64,000 nucleotides of DNA from contig JASKMD010000005.1 in NCBI GenBank assembly GCA_030144725.1, positions 2,597,476 to 2,661,475 on the forward strand. Direction: 5' to 3'. The position numbers and the translations under genes were made by a program. Shown here piece after piece: positions 40,038 through 52,674 of the stretch (the stretch's first letter is position 1; each line of letters starts with the position of its first letter). The notes under the pieces were generated by a model, which worked only from the letters and a program-made list of their open reading frames with translations, was not told where the DNA came from and made no database searches. Origin of the DNA: Haematococcus lacustris. Taxonomy: Eukaryota; Chlorophyta; Chlorophyceae; Chlamydomonadales; Haematococcaceae.

Positions 40038-43000
40038 ATGACAGCGTGTAAGCTTCTGTCGCGCACGGGTGCGCTGCTCTCTGTGTATCCATCGTCTCGG
40101 CAAGCTCTTTCATCGCAACCTCTATCACCGCAATCTCTGACACCTGCGCTGCAATTCCGCGGATGCGGGGCTTGTCACTCCCGGTGCATCAAGGCATTGG
40201 CCAGCGCCAGCCAACATGCACCGCCAGCACCATCTGTGGCCCCGCGTCTCACGCCATCGGAGCTGAAAGAAAATGTCGAGGTGCCCGGTAGCGTCGACAT
40301 GCACTGCCAGTGATACCAGGCTCTCAGCCTTGCTTGGCCTACAGACCGAGCAAGCCTGTTGCTTGGCGCTGCAGAAGGCGGCAGTGGTGCTGGATGAGAT
40401 GCTGGAGCAGGTCATGCAGGAACTATTTGTGGAGCAAGCTGCATCCTACTTGGCTGAGGAGGCGGTCGAGCTTTCAGAGTGCCAGGTGAGAGATGCTAAC
40501 CATGGTCCCTAGAGCAGTGGCAGCAGCAGGGGCGCCAGAAACACTGCCACTAGCAGTGGCTGCGGCGGTGCCATCAGCAGTGGCAGTAGCAGCAGAAGCA
40601 GTGGCAGTGGCAAGAGCAGCAGCCCAGAAAGCTTTGACCGCAGCAGCTCCAGCCGCTGCAGCAGGAGTGGTTGACACGTGGCAGCAGGAGCAGCCTGCCT
40701 AGTGAAGCCATACAGCAGCTGGGGTGCTGCTGCATCATGGCTCAGCAGCATGTGGCTGGCAGGGGCCACATGCACCCCCCTCTACTGCATGGCCCCATGC
40801 ACCTACCACACCTGTCACACACGTATCTGGATTACCTCACCTTGTCACACACTCATCCTAACCTGCAGAGGTGGGCTTGATGGGTGCAGTGGCACTGTAA
40901 TGCCAGGCAGAGACGTGCTGGGCACAGCAGAGCTGAGCTGGGCTGGGCTGGGCTGGGCTGGGCTGGGCTGGGCTGGGCTGGGCTGGGCTGGGCTGGGCTG
41001 GGCTGGGCTGGGCTGGGCTGGGCTGGGCTGGGCTGGGCTGGGCTGGGCTGGGCTGGGCTGGGCTGGGCAGCCTGGTGGTAAGCAGAGAGTGTGAGGGGTC
41101 CCCCGCCAGGCAGCAGGCTGGCAGCAGGCCCAGGGCTGTGAGGGGCTGGGCTGCAGCGTGAGGGGCGCTGGCTGCGGCTGCCTACCTACCGCCCCGCAGG
41201 CCATCCGCAACGCAGTGTCTGAGCGCATGGCGGTGCTGGACACCAACTTCCTGGCAGCGCTGAATGGCTACATCCAGGTGCTGCCCGCAGGGGTGCAGGG
41301 CCAGGGGGGCAGGGGCCATGGCAGGGGCAGGGTGATGGGGCCAGGGCCAGGGGGGCAGGGGCCAGGGCCAGGGGCAGGGGGGCAGAGGGCTGGTGGCAGC
41401 GCCTAGGGCTACAGGGTCGGGCAAGGGAGGGTTAAAAGGCAACAGAGGACGGTGGTGTTTTACAACGGTTTGGCGGAAAGTGGGAGGGAGAGGGGGAGGA
41501 GGGGATGGAGTGCGGGCTGTGGGTGTGGCTGCCACCTCGCTTGGCAACCGCCTTGGCAGGGCATGAGGAACAGCGGCGGAGGCACGCCAGTGGCAGCATG
41601 TCCTCCTGGTGTCCTTCTGATGGGGCAATGCACAGCAGTCAGGCGTGGCTGGTGGCAGCAGCACGTCCATGCACACGAGGGGCCAGCCACCGCCAGCTTG
41701 GCATGGTGGGGCTGTCGCACAGCAGCAGCTCGGCCCTGGTGGTGGCAGCAGTGGGGTCCTGATGGTGCTCGGCAGCAGACAGGTTAGGCTGACGGCAGCA
41801 GCCAGGGCCACGGTAAGCAACAAGGTGGGCAGGGGGTGAGTGAGGTGGGTGGGTGGGTGGGTGGGTGGATGCTGCAGGTGGCTGTTGTCAAGGCACACCA
41901 CAGCGGTCAGGTGTGGCTGGTGGAGCAGGCAGGGCAAGTGTGTCAGGGGCGGGGGGGTGAGTGAGGTGGTTGGGTGGTTGGGTGCTGCAGGTGGCAGCCA
42001 GCCGCGAGGAGGTGGGCCTGGCTGAGCTGCTGGAGGCCATCAGGGATGAGGTGCTGCGGCAAGTGGCTGACCACCTGCCCCCCGCTGCCAGGTGGGTGCC
42101 AGGGGGGGGGGAAGGGGAGGAGGGGGCAGCAGCAGCTCGGGGGTGAGAAGGCGGGGGGGGTGCATGGGAGGTGGGTGTGAGCTGAGGGCCAGGTGGGTGG
42201 GGTCAGGGGCGGGGGGAGGGGAGGGGGAGGGGGGGGGATTGCAGCCGGCTGTGGGAGCGTGTGCTGGATGTGGTTGGTGTACAGCGCTGAGCCGCTGGAC
42301 CGGGTATGGCTGCTGAACCGGCATCGCACTCTCCACACTATTCACACGCCTGGACAACATCAGCAAAGTACGGCACTGGCTGTCAGTCAGTCAGTCAGTC
42401 TGGCTGGCTGGTTGCCTGCCTGGCTGGCTGAGGGCGTGGCAGTGTATGGGCCCTTGCAGAGGCCTGTGCTGGCTGTGGGGTGGAGTGGGGGGTGGGGCTG
42501 GGGGTGTGTGGGGTGGGGGTGTGTGGGGTGTGCCTGCTGAGCCTGTGCTGGCCAGTGGTGTGCAGGGTGGTGGACGTGGCCCTGACCCAGCTGGACAAGG
42601 ACATGCGGCTCAAGGTCCTGCGCACAGCCATAGCCCCAGCCACCGCCAGCGCAGCCAGCGCACCAGCGCTGGCGACAGGAATGGGCCCGCAACAACTGCT
42701 GCAGGCAACGACAGCGGTGCTGCTGATGGTGATGGGGGGGGAGAGGCCGGCACTGCTGGGTTCGACCGCCAGCGCCGCCGCCTGCCTGACCTGAGCAGCC
42801 TGCCTGGTGAGGTGCCGCTGGAGGGCCTGCTGGCCACTGTGGGCCACATGATCGATGAGATGGAGGAGCACCAGGAGGTGCCTGACAGGTGGGGGGGAGG
42901 GGCGGCAGGCGGCAGCCAGCTCCTGGGGCGGGGCGGGGCGGGGCGGGGCGGGGCGGGGCGGGGCGGGGCGGCGGGGCGGGGCGGGGCGGGGCGGGGCGGG

Positions 43001-44864
43001 GCGGGGCGGGGCGGGGCGGGGCGGGGCGGGGCGGGGCGGGGCGGGGCGGGGCGGGGCGGGGCGGGGCGGGGCGGGGCGGGGCGGGGCGGGGCGGGGCGGG
43101 CGGGGCCCGCGGGCCATGCCCACCCCCCTTGTGCCCCTCTCTGGTCAACACAGGCTTGGGCGCTGCTGGTGCAGCTGCTTGCGACCTGAAGCTGCTGCTG
43201 CATGTGTGCCCCAGGCGGGGCGGGCGTGCCCTGAGCTGCTGCTGCTCACGTGCACCTGCCCCCAACACTGTGGCTGAGGCGTGTGCTTGCATGGGTGCTC
43301 CAGGCGCCTGCTGGCTCGTCTATGCCTGGTGCGGGAGGAGGTGCGCATGCTGGAGAGGGAGGCGGCGTTTGGCCCGCTGCCCCCAGGCACAGCTGACCCC
43401 AGCCAGGCGCCCGGCCTGAACTCGCGCTTCACTAGAGGCAACGTGCCGCACCGCTGCGTCACCTTCCTCAAGGTCAGCCAGAAGGGGGGGTCGCACCGTG
43501 CAGTGGGGGGTCACACCAGGCAGTGGGGGGTCACACCAGGCAGTGTCCTCAACGTCAGTTAGTCCTCCTCCCACCCTCCCCCAAACCTCCGCCCTAACCC
43601 ACTGCTGCTTTCCCCCCCGACCTTCCTCCCCACCACACCGCCCTTCCCGTTTAGTGTGGTGTGGGGTGGTGGGGGTGAGGGCGCAAACTCACCACGCTAA
43701 GGGGCGCACATGCGCGCCCTTACCACCCTTGGCCCCACCATCCCCCACGCGCCACACCATGCAGTTGGGCTGGTCCAGGGTCCATTGGCTGGTCCAGGGT
43801 TCATTGGCTGGTCCAGGCAGGCATGTGTTCCCCAGGGGCCATTAGTGCAGGGGTCTACCCTGGACCGCCCTGTAGGCAGGATGTTCAACACACCCGCCCT
43901 TGACCCCCTTGGCCCCTGCCCCTGCCACCACATGGGGCAGGGCTAGTTCAGGGGTGGGGGTATAGTGGGGCAGCTTGCTGATGCAGCGCCAAGGGGGGGG
44001 CACCAGGCAGTGGGGGGCCACACCGGGCAGTGGGGGGCTGCACCGGGCAGTGGGGGGCCACACCAGGCGGTCAGGGCGAGGAAGCCAGCAGGAGGCTTTG
44101 CTTGTGCCCAGTCAGCAACAGCCCTGACCAGCTTGCAGCCAGCTGCCTGCCATGCTGTGTGCTGTGTGCCAATGTGCTGGATGTATTTTCTTGCGATGGC
44201 TGATGTTGTGTTTATTGCATTTTAATCTCACTCTGATCTGTCGTTTTCCTCACTCTGATCTAGTGATTTTTGTACCCTGATGCTGTGCTGTTAACATCAG
44301 GAGCTGTTGGTAGTAAACAACGCGGAGATGCGGCTGAACCTGCTTGGCCGGGCTCTCAGCCAAGACTGGGATGGAGCTGCTCCGCGGCCCAAGGTCAAGG
44401 CCCACCAGCAGCAGCAGCAGCAGGAGAGCAGGTGGGTATCACAGCGGTGGGTGTCAGCAGTGGGGGCATCGAGTAGGTGGGGACCCCAAGGGCAGGGGCA
44501 GGGGCAGGGGCAGGGTTTACCCCTATTTATAATGGAGAATAACAAAATACCTGCATGGGACCTTGCATGGGGCTCCTGACGCTGGCATCACCGTGGTAGT
44601 GCTGCGGGGCGGTGGCGGCTGCAGGTCTGCGAACAGTGGCGGCGCGGTCCATCAACACCGCCGCCTGACTTTGTCCGCCCTGGTCGTTTCATGACCACGC
44701 TGCACTCCATGCAGTCACAGCTGGAGCAGGCGCATGAGCAAGGCGGCGCAGCTGCATCACCGCTGGCAGACCCAGAGCAGCGAGGGAGGGTGGCACGCAG
44801 GCTAGCGGACATCCAGCATGAGGCAATGACGGTGTTGGATAGGATACAGAGGGGACAACTGTAG
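40038..44864 (+). CDS. Predicted organelle-targeted helical protein of unknown function, 464 residues, nine exons
   Basis: Exons: 40038-40280, 40345-40485, 41200-41277, 41991-42091, 42566-42716, 42773-42888, 43304-43472, 44301-44431, 44600-44864. All join in phase. The fifth intron is only 56 bases, and its GTGCTG donor is weak. The N-terminus ([15 protein letters not shown], Ser/Ala/Arg-rich, almost no acidic residues for ~65 residues) looks like a plastid or mitochondrial transit peptide. The mature part is helical: [91 protein letters not shown], then a polyGln stretch and [15 protein letters not shown]. It loosely resembles plant chloroplast proteins of the At4g37920 type, but I cannot assign a family firmly. 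It ends CAACTGTAG with TGTAA at 44869-44873 just after the stop. Confidence 0.72.
40936..41070. repeat. Pentanucleotide microsatellite (GGGCT)n, locus 2
   Basis: About 26 copies of GGGCT in the second intron of the 464-residue protein gene. Same unit and orientation as at 19815-20026. Confidence 0.97.
42925..43107. repeat. Pentanucleotide microsatellite (GGGGC)n, locus 2
   Basis: About 36 copies with one three-base interruption, in the sixth intron of the same gene. On the sense strand it reads GGGGC, so the transcript would carry a G-quadruplex-forming run. Confidence 0.97.
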
Positions 44865-44868
44865 GGAT

Positions 44869-44873
44869 GTAAT
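44869..44873 (+). terminator. Candidate green-algal polyadenylation signal TGTAA
   Basis: TGTAA lies five bases after the stop codon of the 464-residue protein gene. UGUAA is the usual polyadenylation signal in chlorophytes such as Chlamydomonas. It is unusually close to the stop, so a downstream signal may be used instead. Confidence 0.35.
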
Positions 44874-45438
44874 GTTTAGGTGGTGCAATGTCCAGCTAGG
44901 GAGAGGCTGGCGCTGTAAATTGTGAAGGTTGCTGGCTTTACCAGGCGCCCATGGATGCTAGCACTTTCAAAAGAAAAAACGTAACCCCAACCAGATTATA
45001 CAAGTGCAGCGAGGGATGTACATAGACATACATGTAGCACAGGACAAACAGAGCAGATACCCTGTGTAGTAGGCAGAAGAAGCAAGTGCAGATTGATGGT
45101 GAGAGGCCAACTGCCGGTTTGCATGGCTGCGCCGAGGCTTGCACGTTCACAGCTTGCACAGGACAAGCCGCCTCGACTTCGTGCTGCCACGCGCACGGTG
45201 CTTGGAGATGATCCGCACCACAATCGTAGCTGCCGAGGTACTCCCGCAGAAAAGTGTGGGATACACACTCGGGTTCAATGCGACCTCGTTTGCGCACCTG
45301 GACATTGGAAGCCACGGGACAACCAATACGTACTCCTGCAGAAGCAGTGGAAGCTCCAGCGGAGGGAGCACAGCTGTCAGAAACGGTTCGGGCACTGACT
45401 AGCTAGCGCAGCTGTGCTACTCAGCTCCGTCCACCACG
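44874..45438. other. Intergenic / 5' region of the kinase gene
   Basis: Open frames on both strands (for example 45139-45402 plus) have no recognisable motif and stop before the kinase start. Probably 3' UTR of the upstream gene plus promoter and 5' UTR of the kinase. Confidence 0.4.
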
Positions 45439-48198
45439 ATGACAGCGGTGCTCAGCCAGTTACCGTCCGACATCGCCAATGAGGCCATTCGGGTGGACCA
45501 TGGGCCGGGCGGCCTGTTCGAGGGGCTCCCTGGCAGCAACGACGACGTCGACTATGTCAAGCACATTGCGGCAGTCAGCGACCTCCTGCTTGGCTGCGCT
45601 ACTCCACTGGACAGCTTGCTCGGCACCCCTGCGCCGCTGCCAGAACCAGCTCCCGAACCAGTGCAACTGTCGCCAAGATCAGCAAAGCAAGTGAAGGCGT
45701 GGCTGCCACTGATTGTCACCAGGCCTCATCCAGTTCCGCGGCCTGTGGTGAGCAGGCAGCCAGCCAAGCCAATGGTAGACCAAGCAGCCCCGCCGTAGGA
45801 TAAGAAGCTCACCAGTGCAGCCCCCACTTGCTTCTGCAGCTCGCTGGCTACACACTACTATCTCCCTTGTGCCATGGCGGCTTTGCAACTGTGTACCATG
45901 CCCAGGTATGCAGCAGCCACTCCAGATATCCAGCCATGACGCATAGTCATGATGTATCCCATGATGTGTCCTTTAGTCCCTACACTAATGCAATGCATGT
46001 GTTGCACACTACTGCAGGACCTTGACACCGGTGAACAGTGCGCTGTCAAGCTGAGCACCGGTGCATTGATGACTCTGCAGCCTGACCAGGATGAGGAGGT
46101 GTTGGACTGCCCAGAGTTTCAGCTGCAGCTGCACAACACAAACTGGCACTACCGGTAAGCAGGATGGAGTGAGACACGTACCATTCCGAGTGCACAGATC
46201 CCTGTTACACTGCGTCACCATTGAATTGTGCCCACATGCAGGTGTTTTGCCAAGGAGTGCAAGACCTACGAGCATCTTGGTTGCCATACCAGCTCCATCA
46301 TACAACTCGGTTTACCTCGGCTGTTCTCCAGTGGCCTAGTGCTCCTTCCTGGTCGACAAGTGCACAGCTATTTGGCCGTGACTTTGCTGGGCAAGTAGGT
46401 GTCGAGCGTTGCTGGCACCGCATCAACATAGACACAACTACAGAATGCAAAAATGTCACAATGTCTGCCTCGTGCACCGCTACAGGAGTGTGTATCAAGA
46501 GTTATCGGCCAAGCGCACTCTTGAGCCTGATTGCTTCGCTCGGCTAGCCCACGGAATGCTGGATGCGCTCCACCACATGCATAAACACGGATATGTGCAC
46601 CGTGATGTGAAGGTGGGCTCCTGCAGCCAGGCATGGTAGTGTAGGACTGCCCTTTGAAAGCAGCACTCTTGCACTGTTGGATGCGTCAGACTTTTACATG
46701 TCAACCTGTCTCCATGTGCGCGCAGCCTGGTAACTTTTGTGTCAGGCCCAGGAACCTGCAGGGCCCAGACTCGTTTGTCCTGGACTTTGGTGAGTGCTGC
46801 TCTGAAAGCATTGACACACCTGTTCTCAGTCAGCCTCAGGCTCTCATGCTCCCCAGCAGGACTTGGACTGGACATTCCTGGGAAGTGGTCACCAACCTTG
46901 CAACCTGCATGGCTTCATGTGCAGGTTTTGCCAAACCATACCGTCATTCAGCCAACTCGTGGAACAAGATGCCCAATGAAGCCTTTGAGGGCACTCCCGA
47001 CTATGCCAGCCTTGCATCTCTTCGCAGTGCACGACAAGGCCCACGAGATGACCTGGAGAGCTTGTGCTACAGCATGCTTGAGATGCTACATGGTATGTGC
47101 CGTGCATGCCAGTAGAGTGAGGCTGCCCAGCCTTAATGTATGCCCCTGCTTTGCACCATATCTCCTGTGCACTGAGGATGCCTGCAACAATGCATTGCCT
47201 TGCTGTAAACTACTTTGCTACGACCAACTCGCATGTAGGTCATCTGCCTTGGGATGTGACCAACCTTGCACAGTGGCCACCTGCTGCCCGCGCCCGCATG
47301 GCCAAGCGTGGTGGGGTGTCAGCAGCTGATGACGCACAAGAGGAGCTCGACTGGAACGAGCACAACCTGGCTATCATGGCTGATCTGCGGCAAATCAACA
47401 ATGCACGATACATCAAGTCCGGTTTCATTCCTGGGTAAGCAATGAAGCATGGCTCTCCTGCTCCCTGCAGCTGTGCAGCAGTTTGTGCTCTGTGCAATAG
47501 CTCCACACCAGCAGTGGGCTGCTGCAGGAGTTCAATTCAATGGGCAAGTTTGTCAATGAGTGTCGAGCATTTTGCTTACATTATGTATGCCATGTGATGA
47601 GACGTGTTCCTCCTCCCTTTGTCACAGGCCTATGTCAGAATGGCTGGAGCATGTGCAAGAGCTGCAGCCCTGGGAGCTTCCTGAGTATACCTACCTCCAC
47701 CGCTTAATCGACCGCACAGCAGCCTGGCAGCACAACCGCTGGCCACAGCTTGCAAACACGCTGCGCAAGAACGGCTTTGCGGTCCCTCAACCAGACGACA
47801 TGCTGGCCACAGCGTCCCTGCTGCAAGGGCTTGGCGGGGCTCGCATATCTGAGGCACAGGAAGAAGTGGGCGAAGTGGACCTGGACGAGGAGGGCTGGCC
47901 TGCGAGCTTGACGCCCTCGGATTCCGCGGCGATGGTGTCCGGCTGCGCCAGCTGGGTTCACGACAGTGCGGGTCGGTCCCGGTTGCAGCAGGGCAGCGAG
48001 CCGAGTCGCGGGCAAACGCAAGAGGGCAGCGAGGTCATCATGTACAGCTGCGACGACGTCATGGCTCATTTGGGCATGGACGTGACCGTACCGGCACTGC
48101 TGGAGTACAGCCAGCCAAACCTCAAGCGCCCGGCAAGCGGTGGCAAGCAGGACAAGAAGCGGGCGCGACTGGACCCGGCACGTGCCGCGGAGGAGTGA
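45439..48198 (+). CDS. Casein kinase 1 clan protein kinase, 596 residues, nine exons
   Basis: Exons: 45439-45747, 45840-45905, 46018-46154, 46242-46394, 46486-46612, 46726-46789, 46925-47092, 47239-47434, 47628-48198. All are GT-AG and in phase. The kinase core begins after a ~100-residue Pro-rich N-terminus: glycine loop LCHGGFATVYHA, ATP-binding Lys in CAVKLS, hinge-region LPGRQVHSYLAVTLLGKS, catalytic HRDVK with PGNF (split by an intron), DFG, then GTPDYASLASLRSARQGP-RDDLESLCY. The YAS and RDDLES blocks replace the usual APE motif and define the CK1 clan. The C-terminal ~190 residues are acidic then basic (KRPASGGKQDKKRARLD), a likely nuclear localisation signal. It is divergent: the substrate helix carries GTPDYASL instead of GTARYASI. 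It phosphorylates Ser/Thr; the substrate is unknown. Confidence 0.87.
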
Positions 48199-48895
48199 TC
48201 GCGTGCCGGCTGCTTACCGTGTACATACTGTAGCCCCATCCCCTTGCTCAGCAGCGCATTGCTGCACCTCAAACCTTAGACACTTGCTCAGCTGCGTGGG
48301 ATCAGTATATACCTCAGTGCTCCTCAGAACAACCGAAGCCAGTGCATCTTACTCATATGTTTTGCATCATCATTATACACCGACCAATGCCAGTTGCCAC
48401 TGCCTCGATCTTGCGCAACATGTGCACTCTTTTTCAGTTGCATTCACGGGCATGGCTTGTGACTCGCTGTGTTTATCATTTTTGCATGTTGGATGCCAGC
48501 AAGGAACAGTCGGTGCTCGTGTCACTCAGGTGTGGGTCACTAACCTAAAGCAAATGTTAAACCTCAGGGCTGCAGAGCCGACCAGCCCTGCAGGGTTCAG
48601 CTGGCACCGTCGTGGCCCTCAGAGGCCTCCGAGTGAGTGGGAACCGACGCTAGAAGAGACGGCTGTGGCTTTGAACCCACTGCGCACTACAACGCATGCA
48701 ACCAATGGGTGTATTGGCGTTGCACATGATCATCAAGCCGGGTTCAGCTGATGATGTAATGACTGCATCATAGAGCAGCAGCCACCATGGCTGTAGTAAT
48801 GGCTTGGGTTCGATCATGGGGGTCGCTCGTATGCCTTGGAGCACAGGGCTGGCTGGCCAGTACATCGGGCTCCTTAGTGTCCTTGATGACCCTAG
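48199..48895. other. 3' region of the kinase gene
   Basis: No gene recognised. It contains the pre-insertion flank of the hAT-like transposon. A palindrome-like stretch lies near 48736-48775 (GATGATGTAATGACTGCATC). Confidence 0.4.
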
Positions 48896-48906
48896 CACCA
48901 GTGTCA
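48896..48906. repeat. Target-site duplication, left
   Basis: CACCAGTGTCA; the identical 11-mer is at 52675-52685. The true duplication is probably the 7 or 8 bases next to the element, (C)AGTGTCA. The rest overlaps the end of the right terminal repeat. Confidence 0.75.
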
Positions 48907-49364
48907 GGCGTTCCCAACTACCTGAAAACCACCCCCCTGTGATAGGAAGCCCGTATCTCCGCAGACACTCAGTCAAAAATATATGTAAACAGTGCTTTGA
49001 ACAGAAGAGAGTCATAGCTACGATATGGCAGACGCAGCAAAAACTAGCTCGCTCCCAGCGGTGCACAGTGCCTGCCCAAAGATCGACATTTGAATTCATG
49101 CGATTTCGCCACATGCGAGGCGCGCCGCTCTAGCACGCTTCGCCACACTGTTGTGAGTGGCACCTGCAACGCGCAGCAGCAGTCGGAACATGTTTTGCTT
49201 TCGGCATGTGGACGCCACGACGGCAGTCGTGACGACTGGATACCACTATCAGCTTTTGGAGCTGCTGCTGGCGCTAGTGCATTACCGGCTGCTCTACTAC
49301 GCTTAACAAGGTGCTAGGTGCAGTACGTGGTGTTGTCTCACCTTGCTTTGCTGCCCTCGACTTG

Positions 49365-51821
49365 TTAGCTGCAGGTGCTTGCCGCTGCCAGCTGTTGCTG
49401 CTGCTGAGGGGGTGCACCAGCAGGCACAGCCAGCTCAGGGGTGGTGCCTGCAGGTGTCAGCTGCTGCTGAGGGGGCGCAGCTGCGGCAAGCTTCCCACGG
49501 ATGTGGTTGCACACGTGGCTCTGTAGCTTGGGTACCCTCCAGCTCGTGTGTACCTCCTGCTTGTGAAACTGGAGGTATGACTGAAGCTGCTTTGCTGTCA
49601 TCTGCATTGCCTCCTCGGCAGTTGTGTGGCCAAAATCACGCCCCCCAAAGGCAAGGGCATGGGCCGCTGCAAGCCGCTCTTGGCACGCATGGTCACCCAC
49701 ATTAACCACAACTCTCCCGACCTTGTGCGCTGCATCTGTGATCTGGCGCTCTGCCTTTGCTGACCGCTGTGCTGCAGCTGTGGCATCCTCCTTACGCCGC
49801 AGTTCAGCACGGAGCTGACCCATACGCTGCTGCAAATCGTTAACATCCACAGTCTTAATGGCCTCCTTGCATGTGCGCAGGGACATCAGCTGCAGCAAAG
49901 CTGGCAGCTCCATGTACCTGCCACCACCATGCTTCAGCAGATGCAACAAGGATTCCACTGGGGCATTGGAGATGGGGCAGGCAAGGTAGTACTGTTCGAG
50001 GTGAAGGCGCAATGCGGGGCTGCTAGGGTCGCACATCCTGGGTGTGCCGGTAGAGCTCAAAAGCGTGCAGACCGTCATCCTTGCTGGCCCACATGAGCTC
50101 GGGCACCAAGAAGCTCTCCCCAACCACTGCCACCACGCTGAGCCTGAGCAGCAGGCTGTTGTCCTGGAGCAGCTGGCTAAGGGTGACAGCCCATGGTGGA
50201 GACCGACCCTTCTGCCGCTCAAGCAGTTGTGACACAACATCTCCTGCATGCGCCCAGACGTGCAGCATGGACACCGTTGAGCTGATGTAGCTGGCCCAGC
50301 GGGTGTCACACGGCACTTGGGGCTTGGCGCCCCATGCTCCCATGCCGAGCGGCACCCAATACTGGGCCAGCAAGCTGGCAATGGATTCAATGGCTGGGCG
50401 GATGTCACCACCCAATGCAGCTAGCCCAGTCAGCAGGGTATTGTGTATGCCGTGGCTATAGCAGGGTTGCGCCCGAATGCACCCAGCCTGCCCCTGGCTC
50501 TGCAGGAGCTTGCTCATGCGGCTGACAACACCACCATATTCACCCATGTTCACAGCTGCACTGTCTGCTGTGATGCTGGCGATGCAGGCTTTGGCGAGGC
50601 CGTGGAGGAGCAGCTCCTGCATGATGACCTGGACATGAGCTTCTGCCGTGCCAATAGGCAAGGGGATGATAGCCAACACATCGTTGACTTGAGTGGTGAG
50701 TCGGCCTGCCCCAGCTGCTGCCCCAGCCCCAGCCCCAGCTGCTGCCCCAGCCCCAGCCCCAGTTCTAGCCCCAGCCCCACCACCATGGCGATCGCATGTG
50801 CACCCATCAAATTGCAGGTGTATTGCCTTTGCGCGCAATAGTTGGTCTGAAAGCAGGCAGCAGAGCAAAGACATGCGGTTATTCCCAGCCTCAGCCCCCT
50901 CTCAGGCCCCCCCTTCAGTCCCCCTACCACTCCCTTTCACCCCCTTCCACTCTCTCCCAGCCCCTTCCCACCCACGCCACCCTGCCTACCATTAGGGCAT
51001 ACCATCCTTTGCATCTTACCAAGGGTCTTGCGCCGCATGTAGGTGGACACGATGTGGAATTCACGCCCAACTGTGGATGTCTTGCCTGGCCGGTGTGGGT
51101 TGGGGAGGACGCACTGCTCAGAGACGAAGAATTGCCGGCACTTGGAGAGGGCACGGCGGCTAACACCGGTCTCTAGATGCAACCTGACGGTGCTCAGGCA
51201 GTGGTGAGCATTATAGGGTGCAGTCCTGGCTGCTGGCCACCCCACAGGGCCCTCTTGAGTTGGAATGAAGATGTCTGTAGATGAGGGTGCTGGGCTGAGC
51301 TGCTCCGCCATGCTGCCCATGGGCCGGCCATGGCTATCCAGCCTTCCGTAGCCAGCCTCTGCACACCGCCTCAACACCTCCATTGAGACGGGGTGCTGCT
51401 CTAAAACCAGCAGCTGCTGCCTCTGCTTGAAGGTGAATGGGGAGTGGTGGGGGCGGCGTTTGTGCCGGTAGATATGCACCTGGCCCTGGAGGGTGCGTCG
51501 AGCAGGCCGTAGGGAGTGATTGGTAGCTGCCGCTCTGGATGCCACCTGCTGCAAAGCCGTGTGCTCACCCTGCAAGCGTTGGTGTGCTGCCAGCAGGTCG
51601 TCTAGGTCGCCCTGCAACCCATCCACGGTGCCCATGAGGGACTGCTCCACATCCCGCAGCCGCTGCACCTCAGCCTGCAGATCACGGTTTGTCGCTTGTG
51701 CCGTACAAGCTGCAGCCTTGATGTTGTTAGGGCAATGCAGATAGCCAGCCCTTGGCGACTTGTTTAGTGCATAGAGTTGAGCACTCTTGGCCTTGCTTAA
51801 TCTCTTCTTGGTTCTCTTCAT
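49365..51821 (-). CDS. hAT-like transposase, two exons, one apparent frameshift
   Basis: Exon 1, 51821-51020, starts MKRTKKRLSKAKSAQLYALN, then SPRAGYLHCPNNIKAA, a coiled coil (about residues 45-100) and a basic/His-rich segment. It ends STYMRRKTL before a GTAAGA donor. Exon 2 starts at 50846 after TTTCAG and continues in phase: RAKAIHLQFDGCTCDRHGGG (first acidic residue of an RNase-H-like fold), a Gly/Ala-rich loop, ASITADSAAVNMGEYGG, CYSHGIHNTL, PCDTRWASYISSTVSMLHVW (the hAT 'TRW-S' block). Near 50030-50040 the frame must shift by one base to continue into LRLHLEQYYLACPISNAPVE and the C-terminal part, which ends in a SAP-like TAKQLQSYLQFHKQ. About 760 residues overall. The shift may be a real lesion or a base-call error, so activity is uncertain. 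Confidence 0.68.
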
Positions 51822-52331
51822 GGTTAGGGATTGAGAGGTGGGTGGGTGAGATGCTGAGCGGGGCTACGGGCTTGGCTCGGTGGTCAGGGTGATGGGGGGT
51901 GATGGATACGGAGATGGGTGAAGGAGAGGTTGGGGAGAGGTAGGAGGCGAGGAGAAGGAGGGTTAGGGCAGAGGAGGCTGATGGCAGGCTGGGATGAGGG
52001 GCTACTGGGAGCTGGGCGGGGTAGACGAGGTTGGGAGATGGTGGGTTACGGTGTGTTGGTGGTGGCCATGTGGCGGAGTGGTCAGCCAAGCTCAGTCGGC
52101 TCCTCATGCACCTGTAGCCATCAGCATGTGTACCTTGTAAGCGGTCCATCTTGTCACATACAAACCCAATGATTGAGTTGCATGGTGCCATGGACGCGTT
52201 GATGAGTATGCTACAAAAGATTCGTGTGAGGCCAGGCTGTTGTTCAATGGTTGAAAACATATAGCGGGTCATAGCTGGAGGGGGTGTCTAGTCCCTACTG
52301 TGCCGCCCACCATTACAGCGATACAGCGATG

Positions 52332-52484
52332 TCGCACACGAATTCGAGTTTCTTCACATCCTCGCCAAGCGGCCTGCACCATCAGGAAGCTCGCGCAGCC
52401 ATGTTTGCCGGACTTCGGTGGTGTGCGCCACCGACATGTCGTGCATCGCTAACGGATAGCCAAGGGCGTGGCTTACCAGTGTAG
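52332..52484 (+). CDS. Small frame at the right end of the hAT-like element, unknown
   Basis: 50 codons, MSHTNSSFFTSSPSG onward, in the same position and strand as the conserved frames in the two relics (25454, 27486). Similarity is limited to the MS-x-x-N start and a Ser/Pro-rich composition. It may be a first exon. Confidence 0.2.
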   Translation, partial: SHTNSSFFTSSPSGLHHQEARAAMFAGLRWCAPPTCRASLTDSQGRGLPV

Positions 52485-52674
52485 CTAACCACGGTCTGCG
52501 ATTGGGACACATCCTGGGTCACATGTGGCTGCCCGCATCGAATGACTCCGATGGCAATTCCAGTCTTACATTAAACGCGCATTATCGCAATGCAGCAGAC
52601 GCAGCAAACGTTACATCAAATGATGGAGTAGATGGGCTGCAGTTGCATGAAGATTACCAACCCCATGTTGGGAA

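Noticed and set aside
45139..45402. 87-codon open frame upstream of the kinase
   Set aside because: No motif, no splice-consistent link to the kinase, and both strands are equally open. Treated as 5' region.
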